DNA of 37,882 bases from Streptomyces sp. SID3343 (lineage in GTDB: Bacteria; Actinomycetota; Actinomycetes; Streptomycetales; Streptomycetaceae): the NCBI RefSeq assembly GCF_009865215.1, contig NZ_WWJX01000257.1, positions 1 to 37,882 on the forward strand, given 5' to 3'. The stretch's first letter is position 1. Each line of letters opens with the position of its first letter. Shown in pieces: positions 1 through 7,609 of this stretch. A program made the translations under genes and the position numbers. The notes below the pieces were generated by a model. The model saw only the letters and a list, made by a program, of their open reading frames with translations. It had not been told where the DNA came from and did not search any database.

Positions 1-261
1 GCCTCCCACCACGCCTTCACCGTCGTCACCGACGTCCCGGTCTACTTCTGCGACCCCGCCAGCCCATGGCAACGCGGCTCCAACGAAAACACGAACGGCC
101 TGATCCGGCAGTACTTCCCCAAAGGCACAGACCTGTCCGTCCATACCCGCGAACGCCTGGACGCCGTCGCCGCCGAACTCAACGGCCGCCCACGCAAAAC
201 GCTCGACTGGGAAACCCCAGCCGAGCGCCTGCATAAACTGCTCGCCACGACACATCAGTGA
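1..261 (+). mobile_element. IS30-family transposase, 3' end (window-truncated)
   Basis: The first frame is open from base 1 to a TGA at 259-261 and encodes the last 86 residues of an IS30-type DDE transposase. The diagnostic stretch [19 protein letters not shown] is the C-terminal part of the catalytic core and carries the last acidic residue (the E of NENTNG). It is followed by PKGTDLS and a tail of the type [19 protein letters not shown], which IS30 transposases share. The 5' part lies outside the window, so whether the element is intact cannot be judged. It marks the left edge of the accessory region. Confidence 0.93.
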
Positions 262-813
262 TCATGTGTTGCGACGACCCCTGGAATCCGCCCGACGTGG
301 GGCCCTCCGTTGTCTTTGATACCACCTGCAGACCGCCGGGTGCGGCGCTGATCCCCACGGCGTGGCAGGGCTAACCAGCTATCGGCCTTGCCGAAGCGGG
401 CTCTAATGGACGAAGGAGTTGCACGTCGTGAAGGAAGGTGTCGATACATCGGCTGGTTTTCTCGGCCGGATACTCGCCTGCGACGCCCGCCCCGCTGTTC
501 CTGGGTCTCTCAAGGGGCGCGAGCCGTCAGAGCCCCATGGAGGAGCCCACAGCACCGGTCGCTTCGGTTAGTCGAGGACGACGTGCCGATGCACGGTTGA
601 GCCGTACGGCCTCGGACGTGCCCGGGTGAGCTTGCGCGGGGGCTCGTCGGCGGGCGGTACGAAATTGGGACAGATCACGTGTCCGGGATGCCTGAGCGAG
701 CCTCGGCAACAACGCGGCGCCCGGGGCAAGAAGGGGGCGCCGCGCGAACCGACGCTATCGGGCCGCACCGACAGGTCGGGTCGGGGCTCGGCGAGGGCGT
801 CCGCGCGTCGTCG
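262..813. other. intergenic stretch, no supported gene
   Basis: About 550 bases between the transposase stop and the stop of the minus-strand Nudix gene. I see no conserved coding region. A 47-codon frame from a GTG at 428 has a GGAG about ten bases upstream, but its product is unrecognisable and it is not called. The right end of the insertion sequence should lie somewhere here, but the matching terminal repeat is outside the window and cannot be identified. Confidence 0.5.
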
Positions 814-1317
814 CTAGTGGTCGTGTTGATCCCAGCCGTGGAGGGTGGTGTCGGGGCCGTGGCGGAGGTATCCGTCGAGGGCGCTGGCCGTGGTGGTGAC
901 GAAGTCCTGGGGGATGTCGTTGGTGTCGACCCAGCGGACTCGGTCGTGTTTGGTGGGCTCGGCGTTGACGGGCTCGCCGGTCCACGTGTGCGCGGCGAAG
1001 ACGACGGTGAGGAAGCCGCCCGGGCCCTCGACACCCCACGCGGCGTGGATGACGTGGGCGACCCGCAGATCTGCGGGGTCGACGATCACGCCGGTCTCCT
1101 CACGGAGTTCGCGAACCGCGGTGACCGTGACGGGCTCGCCGGGCTCGCTCTTGCCGACGGGCAGGTCCCACAATCCTGCTGCGAACTTCGCCTTGGGGCC
1201 GCGCCGCAGGAGGAGTACGCGGTCGTTGTCGCAGTCGTGGACGATGACGGCGGCGACCAGGAGGGTCATGGCCTCGGTGGCGGGCGCAAGGTTGGAGGTC
1301 CGATTGGGTTGGGCCAC
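814..1317 (-). CDS. Nudix hydrolase (first of two flanking the radical SAM operon)
   Basis: A 167-residue Nudix protein, expected to hydrolyse a nucleoside diphosphate linked to another group, with Mg2+ held by the Nudix box. The box lies at about residues 55-77 and reads GKSEPGEPVTV...RELREETGVI, matching G-x5-E-x7-REUxEExGU. Upstream LLLRRGPKAKFAAGLWDLP is the usual first strand. The GTG at 1317 is chosen because AAGGGA lies five bases upstream; the ATG at 1269 is an alternative. The gene follows the TPR regulator by 29 bases, so the two are probably co-transcribed. Its WTGEPVNAEP segment also occurs, slightly changed, in the second Nudix protein at 6512-6973, which suggests a related substrate. 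The substrate is not known. Confidence 0.9.
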   Translation of the reverse strand: MAQPNRTSNLAPATEAMTLLVAAVIVHDCDNDRVLLLRRGPKAKFAAGLWDLPVGKSEPGEPVTVTAVRELREETGVIVDPADLRVAHVIHAAWGVEGPGGFLTVVFAAHTWTGEPVNAEPTKHDRVRWVDTNDIPQDFVTTTASALDGYLRHGPDTTLHGWDQHDH

Positions 1318-1346
1318 GACGGTCCCTTCGTCGGTGGAACGGCTTG

Positions 1347-2702
1347 CTATCGGAGGGCGTCGCGGACGCGGTGTTCGAGGTCGGCCGCGCCCGGGACGCC
1401 GCGTCCACGGTAGACCGCCAGGACGGGCCGCATCGCGGTGATCGCCGTGCGGGCCCGGTCGGAGGCCATTCCTTCGGAGAGCGCCAAGGCGTGGGTCCAG
1501 GCGTCGACGGCTTCGTCGGCGCGGGCCTGGGCGGCGAGGCTGTCGCCGAGGTCGGCGTGGGTGAGCACGTGCACACGCCGGTACTTGTCGGGATCCCACC
1601 GCAGGAGGGCTTCGCGGTGGAGCTGTTCGGTCCCGGTGTGGTCCGCGAGGCCGGTCAGGGTGCGGGCGGTGTGGCTGGCGACGGCGCCAGCGGCCGGGCC
1701 GGTGGCCAGGGAGTAGCCGGCCTGTTCGTCCGTGTCGCGGATGAGGGCGTTCTCGGCGGCCAGGAGGGCCTTGGCTGCGGAGGTTCGTTCGCCGGTGGCC
1801 GCATACGCTCGGGCGTGGGTGATCCGCAAGAGGGCTTCCGTGCGTCCGTCGACGTGCCCCAGGCCGCGGGCGAGGGCGTTCTCGACGAGGTCCACGCAAT
1901 GGTGGGGTTGTCGCAGACTCAGCGCCTGGTGGGCGAGGGCGCGCATCATCCAGGCGGCGTGCCCGTGCGGGTCGGCCTCGCACGCGAGTTGGTACCCGAC
2001 TTGGTAGTAGCGCTGCGAGGTGCCCTCGTTCCCGAGGTCGTGGTGCTTCCACCCTGCGAGGTAGGCGAGTTCGGCCACCGCCCCGAACGCGGCCCTTCGG
2101 ATCGCCTCCGTGGCGAAGCGCCCACGCAGCATCGGGGCCGCAGTGTCGGCCAGGTAGGCGGTGACGGTGCTCAACCCGTGTCCACCGCCGAGTCGTTCGT
2201 CGGCCGCGCCGAAGACGGCGGTGATCTCCCGGACGACCTCGACCTCGACCAGGCCGACCCGGGCGGACCCGGTCCGGGCGCGCAACAACCGGGCGACCGC
2301 CTCGTGGTCGTACCACAACGGCATCGCGACGCCTCCCGTGGTGAACGCTGCCACGGCGAGGAAACCACGCCGATCGACGTCCGCCCGACCCAGTTCGACC
2401 GCATCCGCGACCGGGTCCGCGAGCGCCGGCCGCAACGGTTCCTGCGCCGGCCGGAGCCCGAGTTCCGCCAGGGTCACGTGCCGGCCGGCGCGCCGGGACA
2501 GGGCCTCGGCGATGTAGTGCGCGGTCTGTCCGGAAGGTTGTGCGCCGTCGACCCAGTGGGCGACCGCCGACTTGTTCGTGCGCAGCACCTCGCCGCTCTC
2601 CGCCGCCACCTGTCGCACCGCGCCGGCGAGGGCCTCGTACGTCCAACGCGTCGCCGTGATCGCCTCACGCAGGCGGGAGTTGGGAGCTCTGTTCGCCGTC
2701 AC
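1347..2702 (-). CDS. HTH/TPR-type transcriptional regulator
   Basis: A protein of about 451 residues. The N-terminal ~75 residues (LREAITATRWTYEALAGAVR... SAVAHWVDGAQPSG) resemble a Cro/CI-like helix-turn-helix. The rest is alpha-helical repeat sequence with TPR character, for example a block near AVDAWTHALALSEGM close to the C-terminus. Actinomycetes carry many such regulators next to small accessory operons. The GTG at 2702 is preferred because GGGGGAT precedes it; the frame stays open to an ATG at 2786. The gene is divergent from the radical SAM operon across 154 bases, so it probably controls that operon and the Nudix gene downstream of itself. The signal it senses is unknown. Confidence 0.82.
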   Translation of the reverse strand: MTANRAPNSRLREAITATRWTYEALAGAVRQVAAESGEVLRTNKSAVAHWVDGAQPSGQTAHYIAEALSRRAGRHVTLAELGLRPAQEPLRPALADPVADAVELGRADVDRRGFLAVAAFTTGGVAMPLWYDHEAVARLLRARTGSARVGLVEVEVVREITAVFGAADERLGGGHGLSTVTAYLADTAAPMLRGRFATEAIRRAAFGAVAELAYLAGWKHHDLGNEGTSQRYYQVGYQLACEADPHGHAAWMMRALAHQALSLRQPHHCVDLVENALARGLGHVDGRTEALLRITHARAYAATGERTSAAKALLAAENALIRDTDEQAGYSLATGPAAGAVASHTARTLTGLADHTGTEQLHREALLRWDPDKYRRVHVLTHADLGDSLAAQARADEAVDAWTHALALSEGMASDRARTAITAMRPVLAVYRGRGVPGAADLEHRVRDALR

Positions 2703-2856
2703 GGATCCCCCGTTCCGGAGCTGTAAACCGCGTAAACCGGTCGGCCCACTGCACACCGTACCGGCGACAACACGCAACGGGTTCACTGTTCGACGAGGCC
2801 GCGAATCTCGGCTTCGTCACCGCACCCACGGCCCGCACGCTCGTCGAGGAGCCGCC

Positions 2857-3876
2857 ATGGTCGCCACCACGCCGCCCACCACCACTGCCGAGGGGTTCGC
2901 CGGTTTCGCCGCGCGCCGCGGGCAACTCCGCGTATCCCTCACCCCTCGCTGCCAGTTGGGCTGCTGGTTCTGCCACAACGAAGGCGAGATCCCGCCGCGC
3001 CTGACCCACGCCGACCGCACCCTCCGCCCCCGACCGCGCGCCCTGGACGCCGACGACTTCGTCCGGACCATCGACGCGCTGACGGCCGCCGGGTTGCGCA
3101 GGGTGTTCTTCACCGGCGGCGAACCCCTGCTCTCGCCCATGGCCCGGCCCATCCTCACGGCTCTGGCCGCGGCGCCGCACCGGCCCTACGCCACGGCCCT
3201 GATCACCAACGGCCTGCGGCTCCTGGACGACCTTCCATGGTTGGCCGCCGGCGCGGTCGACCGACTGAAGGTCTCCCTGCACTACTTCTCCGACGCCTCC
3301 ATCGCGGCCATCGCCGGCGGGAAACCCGGCGACGTCGACCACATCCGCGCCGGCATCGAGGCCGCCGTCGAGGTGATCGGCCAGGTCGAGATCAACCTGC
3401 TGCTCCAGGAACACAACGAGCACGAGCTGCCGCAGATCCTCGCCTACGCCCAGGACATCGGGGTCAACGTGCAGGTGATCGAACTCGTGCCCACCGACCA
3501 CAACACGCGCGTCGGCACGGCCCGCGTCGACTCCTCCCGCCTGTGCGCAACCCTGCGCAGACGAGCGAGCAGCGAACGCCTGGTGACAGCGGGGACGGGC
3601 CAGGCGAAGCGGGAGTTCCGGCTCGGACGCATCACCGTCGACGTCATCGACGCCGCCCTCGGCCGCCACCACGTCGGCCAATGCGCGACCTGCCCGGTCA
3701 AACCCGCATGCGTCGAGGGCTTCTGGTCATTACGCCTGGACTCCGCCGGAACACTCATGCCCTGCCTGCTCCGCCCCGACCTGCGCCTGGACATCACCCC
3801 ACACCTGAACGACCCGACGGCGTTGACCGCAGCCGCGAGCCGGCACATCGACGCCTTCGCTGCGGGGCTGCTGTGA
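2857..3876 (+). CDS. MoaA-like radical SAM enzyme
   Basis: A 339-residue radical SAM protein. The S-adenosylmethionine cluster motif C-x3-C-x2-C is at C32, C36 and C39 (CQLGCWFC), followed by HNEGE. The SAM-contacting GGEP is at about 87-90. The C-terminus has C276, C279, C285 and C303 inside CATCPVKPAC and RLDSAGTLMPCLLR. The latter resembles the RLT..G.L..CL region of MoaA that helps hold the second [4Fe-4S] cluster near its GTP substrate, so a nucleotide-like substrate is plausible but unproven. The ATG at 2857 has GAGGA six bases upstream. The stop overlaps the GTG of the kinase gene, giving translational coupling. The family is clear; reaction and substrate are not. Confidence 0.9.
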   Translation: MVATTPPTTTAEGFAGFAARRGQLRVSLTPRCQLGCWFCHNEGEIPPRLTHADRTLRPRPRALDADDFVRTIDALTAAGLRRVFFTGGEPLLSPMARPILTALAAAPHRPYATALITNGLRLLDDLPWLAAGAVDRLKVSLHYFSDASIAAIAGGKPGDVDHIRAGIEAAVEVIGQVEINLLLQEHNEHELPQILAYAQDIGVNVQVIELVPTDHNTRVGTARVDSSRLCATLRRRASSERLVTAGTGQAKREFRLGRITVDVIDAALGRHHVGQCATCPVKPACVEGFWSLRLDSAGTLMPCLLRPDLRLDITPHLNDPTALTAAASRHIDAFAAGLL

Positions 3877-4511
3877 AACTGCCCGCCGCGTACCGACCGA
3901 CCGAGACCCCCTTACCCGTCGGGAAGTTCTGGGTGGTCGAAGGAATCAGCGGCAGCGGCAAGACCACCCTGGTCGAACACATCACGCAGGCCACCGGAGC
4001 CCGGGCACTACACGTCTTGCCGCCGCCGTATCCCGAACTCACCCACCACATCAACACCCACGCCCGAGCCCTGCCGCAGCTCGCGTTCTACCTCTCCGGT
4101 CTCCTGCACGCCGCCGACATCATCCGAGACGGCCTACGCACCGGGCCCGTGATCGCGGACCGCTACACCCACTCGATCATCGCCAACCACGCCGCCGTCC
4201 ATCGCATCGACCACCACACCGTCTTGGACACGCTCGCGCCCTACCTCCCCTACCTGCCCCACCCCACCACGACGATCTACCTGCACACCGGCGAACACGA
4301 ACTCCTGCGCCGCATGCCGGGCAAGACCGACCTCGGACCCAGCGACCGCCGGCTCGTCGAGGACCGGGCCCTGTTGCGCCGGATCACCGACCTGTACGAC
4401 GTCCTGGCCGCCGACGATCCCACCGCGGTCCACGTCACCACCGACGGGTCCAACCCCGAGGAACTGGCCGCGCACGTCCTGGACCTGCTGGAGGCGCGTC
4501 GTGCTTCCTGA
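3873..4511 (+). CDS. thymidylate-kinase-like P-loop kinase (first paralogue)
   Basis: A 212-residue P-loop kinase. Walker A is GISGSGKTT at residues 24-32, and DRY at about 96-98 (VIADRYTHSIIANHAA) matches the DRY-x-x-S motif of thymidylate kinases. In that family the enzyme phosphorylates dTMP to dTDP with ATP. Here the specificity is probably altered, since housekeeping Tmk would not sit in such an operon. The GTG start overlaps the radical SAM stop (GTGA). The protein is paralogous to the kinase at 5881-6519: both share the P-loop, the FYL.G.LH segment, the DRYT-S-ANHAA block and IYLHT/VYLHT. The 3' end overlaps the next gene by 11 bases. Confidence 0.88.
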   Translation: MKLPAAYRPTETPLPVGKFWVVEGISGSGKTTLVEHITQATGARALHVLPPPYPELTHHINTHARALPQLAFYLSGLLHAADIIRDGLRTGPVIADRYTHSIIANHAAVHRIDHHTVLDTLAPYLPYLPHPTTTIYLHTGEHELLRRMPGKTDLGPSDRRLVEDRALLRRITDLYDVLAADDPTAVHVTTDGSNPEELAAHVLDLLEARRAS

Positions 4512-5046
4512 TGACCCCCAGTACTTCCGGGCCCTTGTCCAGGGCGACCACATCGTCGCCAAGGCGCCGGGCGACGCGGTGGGCCCGGCAGCGCGCATCG
4601 CACGCTGCATCGGTCCCACAATCAAGATCACCGAGATCGTCGTCGCCCACGACGGTGGGGCCGAGGCGCTCGGCTGCGCGGAACTGTTCGCGCGCGCCGC
4701 CGTCCACGCGGGATTCGCCACCCGCCAAGGCCACCTCTGGCACAAACCCGTCGTCTACGACGTGGGGGCCGGCAGCGTCGACTACGCCCTGTTCTGCGCG
4801 CGGACCCTCGACGCCACGCTCGCGGTTTTCACCCAGCGTGCCGACGGACACGTCGAGTTGCGGCTGTACGAACCGAACGGGAAGGCCATCACCGAGGACA
4901 ACGGTCTCGCCGCCGTCCGCGACCGTCTGGCCTCGGGACGGACACCTCAACCCGTCAACAGCGCCCACGTCGGCGAGCGCGTCGTCCGCCACGACCTCCA
5001 CGTGCCCCACCGACACCACACCGGCCAACCACCGACTCTGCCGTAA
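4501..5046 (+). CDS. uncharacterised protein in the radical SAM operon
   Basis: A 181-residue protein I do not recognise. The GTG at 4501 overlaps the end of the kinase gene by 11 bases, and the next gene begins 14 bases after its stop, so it belongs to the operon. No signal peptide or membrane helix is visible. The sequence alternates strands and helices (IKITEIVVAHDG, HKPVVYDVGAGSVDYALFCARTL, VELRLYEPNGK) and ends in a His-rich, probably disordered tail (HDLHVPHRHHTG). The conserved-looking middle could be a small-molecule-binding or accessory subunit, but nothing supports a specific function. Confidence 0.75.
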   Translation: MLPDDPQYFRALVQGDHIVAKAPGDAVGPAARIARCIGPTIKITEIVVAHDGGAEALGCAELFARAAVHAGFATRQGHLWHKPVVYDVGAGSVDYALFCARTLDATLAVFTQRADGHVELRLYEPNGKAITEDNGLAAVRDRLASGRTPQPVNSAHVGERVVRHDLHVPHRHHTGQPPTLP

Positions 5047-5060
5047 CGGAAGGACCCCTC

Positions 5061-5879
5061 GTGGCACCACAGGTCATCGACGCGCACGACGTCGTCGGAC
5101 ACCGCAACATCCTGCTCGTGACCCTGGACTCCCTGCGCTACGACAGCGCGCGCACCGCCTGGGAACAGGGCCGTACCCCGAACCTGGCCGCGCTCCTGCC
5201 GACGACCGGCTGGGAGGAACGACACGCCGCGGGCACGTTCACCTGGCCGGCGCACCAGGCGATCTTCGCCGGCTTCTTCCCCAAGCCCGCCGCTCCCGGA
5301 CGCCCCGCAGGCCGCCTGTTCGAGTGCCGCCCGCCCCAGGGCAAGGAGATCCGTCCGACGACGTACGTCATCGACGACGCCAACCTGGTGACCGGCCTCG
5401 CGGACCTGGGGTATCGCACCGTGTGCATCGGCGGCGTCGACTACTTCGCCCACCGAACACCCCTGGGCTCGGTGTTCCCGCAGATGTTCACCGAGGCCCA
5501 CTGGCGCCCCGAGTTCGGCAGCACCCACCGCGACTCCACCGCCCACCAGATCGCCCAAGCCCTCGACGTCCTCGACGCCCGGGCCACCCACGGACGCAAG
5601 CTGTTCATGTTCCTCAACGTGTCGGCCACCCACGTCCCGCACCATCACCACCTCCTGGGCTCCGACGGACACGACTCGGTGGAAAGCCAGGTGGCGGCCC
5701 TGGCCGACGCCGACACCCACCTCGGGAAGCTCATCGACCGCCTCCCCGACGCGGGAGGGTGGCTGGTCGTGATCTGCGCGGATCACGGCGACGCATACGG
5801 TGACGACGGCTTCCACGGGCACGGGATCGCCCACCCCAGCGTCCTCACCGTTCCGTACACCGAGATCCTGGTCGGCTGA
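5061..5879 (+). CDS. STM4013/SEN3800-like sulfatase-superfamily hydrolase
   Basis: A 272-residue metalloenzyme of the alkaline phosphatase/sulfatase superfamily. It starts with the metal-binding strand NILLVTLDSLRYD (Asp at about 23). The probable nucleophile region is GTFTWPAHQAIFAGF (Thr near 61), and the second metal site is at VICADHGDAYG towards the C-terminus. The phrases GRTPNLAALLP-TTGWEERH and LGYRTVCIGGVDYF match, from memory, the family named after Salmonella STM4013, which sits with radical SAM genes STM4011/STM4012. Here its partners are a different radical SAM protein and kinases. It probably cleaves a phosphate or sulfate ester. No signal peptide is visible, so it should act in the cytoplasm. 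The GTG start follows GGAAGGAC. Confidence 0.87.
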   Translation: MAPQVIDAHDVVGHRNILLVTLDSLRYDSARTAWEQGRTPNLAALLPTTGWEERHAAGTFTWPAHQAIFAGFFPKPAAPGRPAGRLFECRPPQGKEIRPTTYVIDDANLVTGLADLGYRTVCIGGVDYFAHRTPLGSVFPQMFTEAHWRPEFGSTHRDSTAHQIAQALDVLDARATHGRKLFMFLNVSATHVPHHHHLLGSDGHDSVESQVAALADADTHLGKLIDRLPDAGGWLVVICADHGDAYGDDGFHGHGIAHPSVLTVPYTEILVG

Positions 5880-5880
5880 G

Positions 5881-6519
5881 GTGGCGCCCACAGCAGCGTT
5901 CCCGACCGGTCACCCCTACTGGCCGGGCGCCGTCGGGGCATGCGGGCGTTTCGTCGCGCTCGAAGGCGTGGGGTGCAGCGGCAAGTCCACCCTCGCGGCG
6001 ATCCTGGCCCGCCGATGGAAATGCCCGAACCTCCACACCGCTCCCACGCCCCTGGATCGCCTGCAACCGTACGTCAACACCCGCGCCGGCGCCCTGCCCC
6101 ACCTCGTGTTCTATCTCGGCGGGGCCCTGCACGTGTCCGACCTCGCCCGGGCGGCCCTCACTCTCGGACATGTGGTCGCCGATCGCTACACCGGATCGGT
6201 CGTCGCCAACCACGCCGCGATCCACCACACGAACACCCGCGACACGCAGGCGGTCATCGAACCCTTCGCGCATTACCTCCTGAGACCGCACATCACGGTG
6301 TACCTGCACACCCCGGTCGACGAAATCCTCGAACGCAGCCGGCGCCGAGGCCGCACGGATCGAAGGGCGTTGACGCCGGAACTGGTCCAACGGCTTCAGG
6401 CACGCTTCGACGAGGTCGCCGCCCGGGACCCCACCGCACTCCATGTCGCGACGGCGAGCCGCACGCCCGACGAGATCGCGGAGTTCGTCACGCGAGCACT
6501 GGCCGAGGCGGTCACGTAG
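5881..6519 (+). CDS. thymidylate-kinase-like P-loop kinase (second paralogue)
   Basis: A 212-residue protein, the same length as the first kinase and clearly its paralogue. Walker A is GVGCSGKST at residues 29-37. The DRY motif appears in VVADRYTGSVVANHAA, and VYLHTPVDEILERSRRRGR probably includes the flexible lid. The GTG at 5881 begins two bases after the hydrolase stop. Two kinases in one operon suggest two successive phosphorylations (for example mono- to di- to triphosphate) or two related substrates; this is inference. The 3' end overlaps the convergent Nudix gene by eight bases. Confidence 0.87.
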   Translation: MAPTAAFPTGHPYWPGAVGACGRFVALEGVGCSGKSTLAAILARRWKCPNLHTAPTPLDRLQPYVNTRAGALPHLVFYLGGALHVSDLARAALTLGHVVADRYTGSVVANHAAIHHTNTRDTQAVIEPFAHYLLRPHITVYLHTPVDEILERSRRRGRTDRRALTPELVQRLQARFDEVAARDPTALHVATASRTPDEIAEFVTRALAEAVT

Positions 6520-6973
6520 CGGACGCGCGGCGTTCCCAGCCGTGAGTGCCGAAGGATTCGCCTGCCGCGTGGTGCAGGATCCCGGCCAGGCCGTAGTCCA
6601 CGATGTCGTCCGGGAGGTCGTCGAGGGGGAACCACGCGATCTTGGCGCACTTGTCCGGTTCGGCGTTCACCGGCTCCCCCCGCCAGCGCGTCGCCGTGAA
6701 GAACACCCCGAGCCGTGCGATGCCGTCCGCGTCGAGGTGGTGATTCAGATGCCCGAACGCCAGGTCGTCGGGATCGATCTCGATCCCCAACTCCTCGCGG
6801 GCCTCCCGGATCGCCCCCTCGGCCACCGACTCACCCGGATCCAACCGACCCCCCGGAACATGCCACCAGCCGTCGGCGAACCCCGTGTTCCGGCGCAACC
6901 CGAGAAGGACGTGCCGATGCGCGACCAGGATCAGATGCAAGCCCACACCGTGACCACCCGTGCTCCCAACCAT
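6512..6973 (-). CDS. Nudix hydrolase (second)
   Basis: A 153-residue Nudix protein. The Nudix box starts at about residue 42 (GRLDPGESVAEGAI, then REAREELGI) with all the acidic and Arg residues present. GFADGWWHVPGG before it is typical of MutT-like proteins. The ATG at 6973 is preferred over the ATG at 6979 because GGAGGG ends six bases before it and directly abuts the other. The gene converges on the kinase operon and overlaps its last eight bases. WRGEPVNAEPDK parallels the first Nudix protein, so the two probably act on related compounds: clean-up of modified nucleotides, or the dephosphorylating step of a pathway. Substrate unknown. Confidence 0.88.
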   Translation of the reverse strand: MVGSTGGHGVGLHLILVAHRHVLLGLRRNTGFADGWWHVPGGRLDPGESVAEGAIREAREELGIEIDPDDLAFGHLNHHLDADGIARLGVFFTATRWRGEPVNAEPDKCAKIAWFPLDDLPDDIVDYGLAGILHHAAGESFGTHGWERRASAT

Positions 6974-7172
6974 GACCATCCCTCCACGCCCGCGAATCGA
7001 CCCGACAGGGGCCGTCGCGCAGAGCCTAGAACCCGATCCGGCACACCTCACGGCGGATTGCCCCACAACGCACCAACGAAGGACAGAGCCGTCGTGTCGA
7101 ACCCGCCGGCGACCGTCCCACCCTCCGCCCGAACATCCGGACTCGTGCCAACCAATGACGAGGAAAGCCATC

Positions 7173-7373
7173 GTGCAGATAGGAACGAATGTCAAGGCCG
7201 TCAAGGACATCGGCGGTGGCCTCACCCAATCAGTCCCGGCCGGCGCCAAGGGCACCGTCGTGGGCCGCCGGTTCGACGGACGACTCGATGTCGCCTTCAC
7301 CCTGGCCGGCCTCCTGGGCGGGACTCGATCGGTGACCGCGACAGTCGCCGCCGCCGACGTGGCCACGCTGTGA
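7173..7373 (+). CDS. small beta-barrel-like hypothetical protein
   Basis: A 66-residue protein from the GTG at 7173, which has GAGGAAAG about seven bases upstream; an in-frame ATG at 7155 is the alternative. The sequence reads QIGTNVKAVKDIGG and then PAGAKGTVVGRRFDGRLDVAF, a pattern of short strands and turns typical of SH3-like or KOW-like small barrels. Similar small proteins occur in streptomycetes without a known role. It is separated from the kinase operon by the oppositely directed Nudix gene and converges on the DUF397 gene to its right. Confidence 0.6.
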   Translation: MQIGTNVKAVKDIGGGLTQSVPAGAKGTVVGRRFDGRLDVAFTLAGLLGGTRSVTATVAAADVATL

Positions 7374-7399
7374 ACACCGAGCGAGGCTCGTTCGAGCGC

Positions 7400-7606
7400 T
7401 CATCCCTGCTTGACGTGCAGGAGGAGTCGTTGCCACGAACGGGTGGGCACCCGGATGTGCCCCTGCTCGCGCCGTTTGGTGTCCCGCACGCCCGCCACGG
7501 TTCCGGGCAGTGCCACTTCGACGCACTGGCCGGTGTCCGAGGACGTGTACGACGAGGTGAACCATGCGGCTTCGGGGATGGGAGGGGTGGTGCGTTCGAC
7601 GGTCAA
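7400..7606 (-). CDS. DUF397 protein
   Basis: A 68-residue DUF397 protein. Family marks are AAWFTSSYTSSDTGQCVEVA, with the conserved W-x-SSySs...CVEVA pattern, then VAGVRDTKR and a W near the C-terminus. DUF397 proteins are small actinobacterial partners of DUF5753 helix-turn-helix regulators and may work as antitoxin- or anti-regulator-like modules. The regulator gene lies immediately upstream, three bases from this start, so the two form an operon. They are divergent from the lanthipeptide cluster. Confidence 0.88.
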   Translation of the reverse strand: MTVERTTPPIPEAAWFTSSYTSSDTGQCVEVALPGTVAGVRDTKRREQGHIRVPTRSWQRLLLHVKQG

Positions 7607-7609
7607 CGG

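Noticed and set aside
428..571. A 47-residue ORF (MKEGVDTSAGFLGRILACD...) with GGAG upstream
   Set aside because: The spacing to GGAG is long, there is no homology I recognise and it sits in likely insertion-sequence-flanking DNA. Not enough to call.
814..2646. A 610-codon minus-strand open frame spanning the Nudix gene and the regulator
   Set aside because: Only its last 167 codons (Nudix) are protein-like. The rest is Arg/Gly/Pro-rich and antisense-frame to the real regulator gene at 1347-2702.
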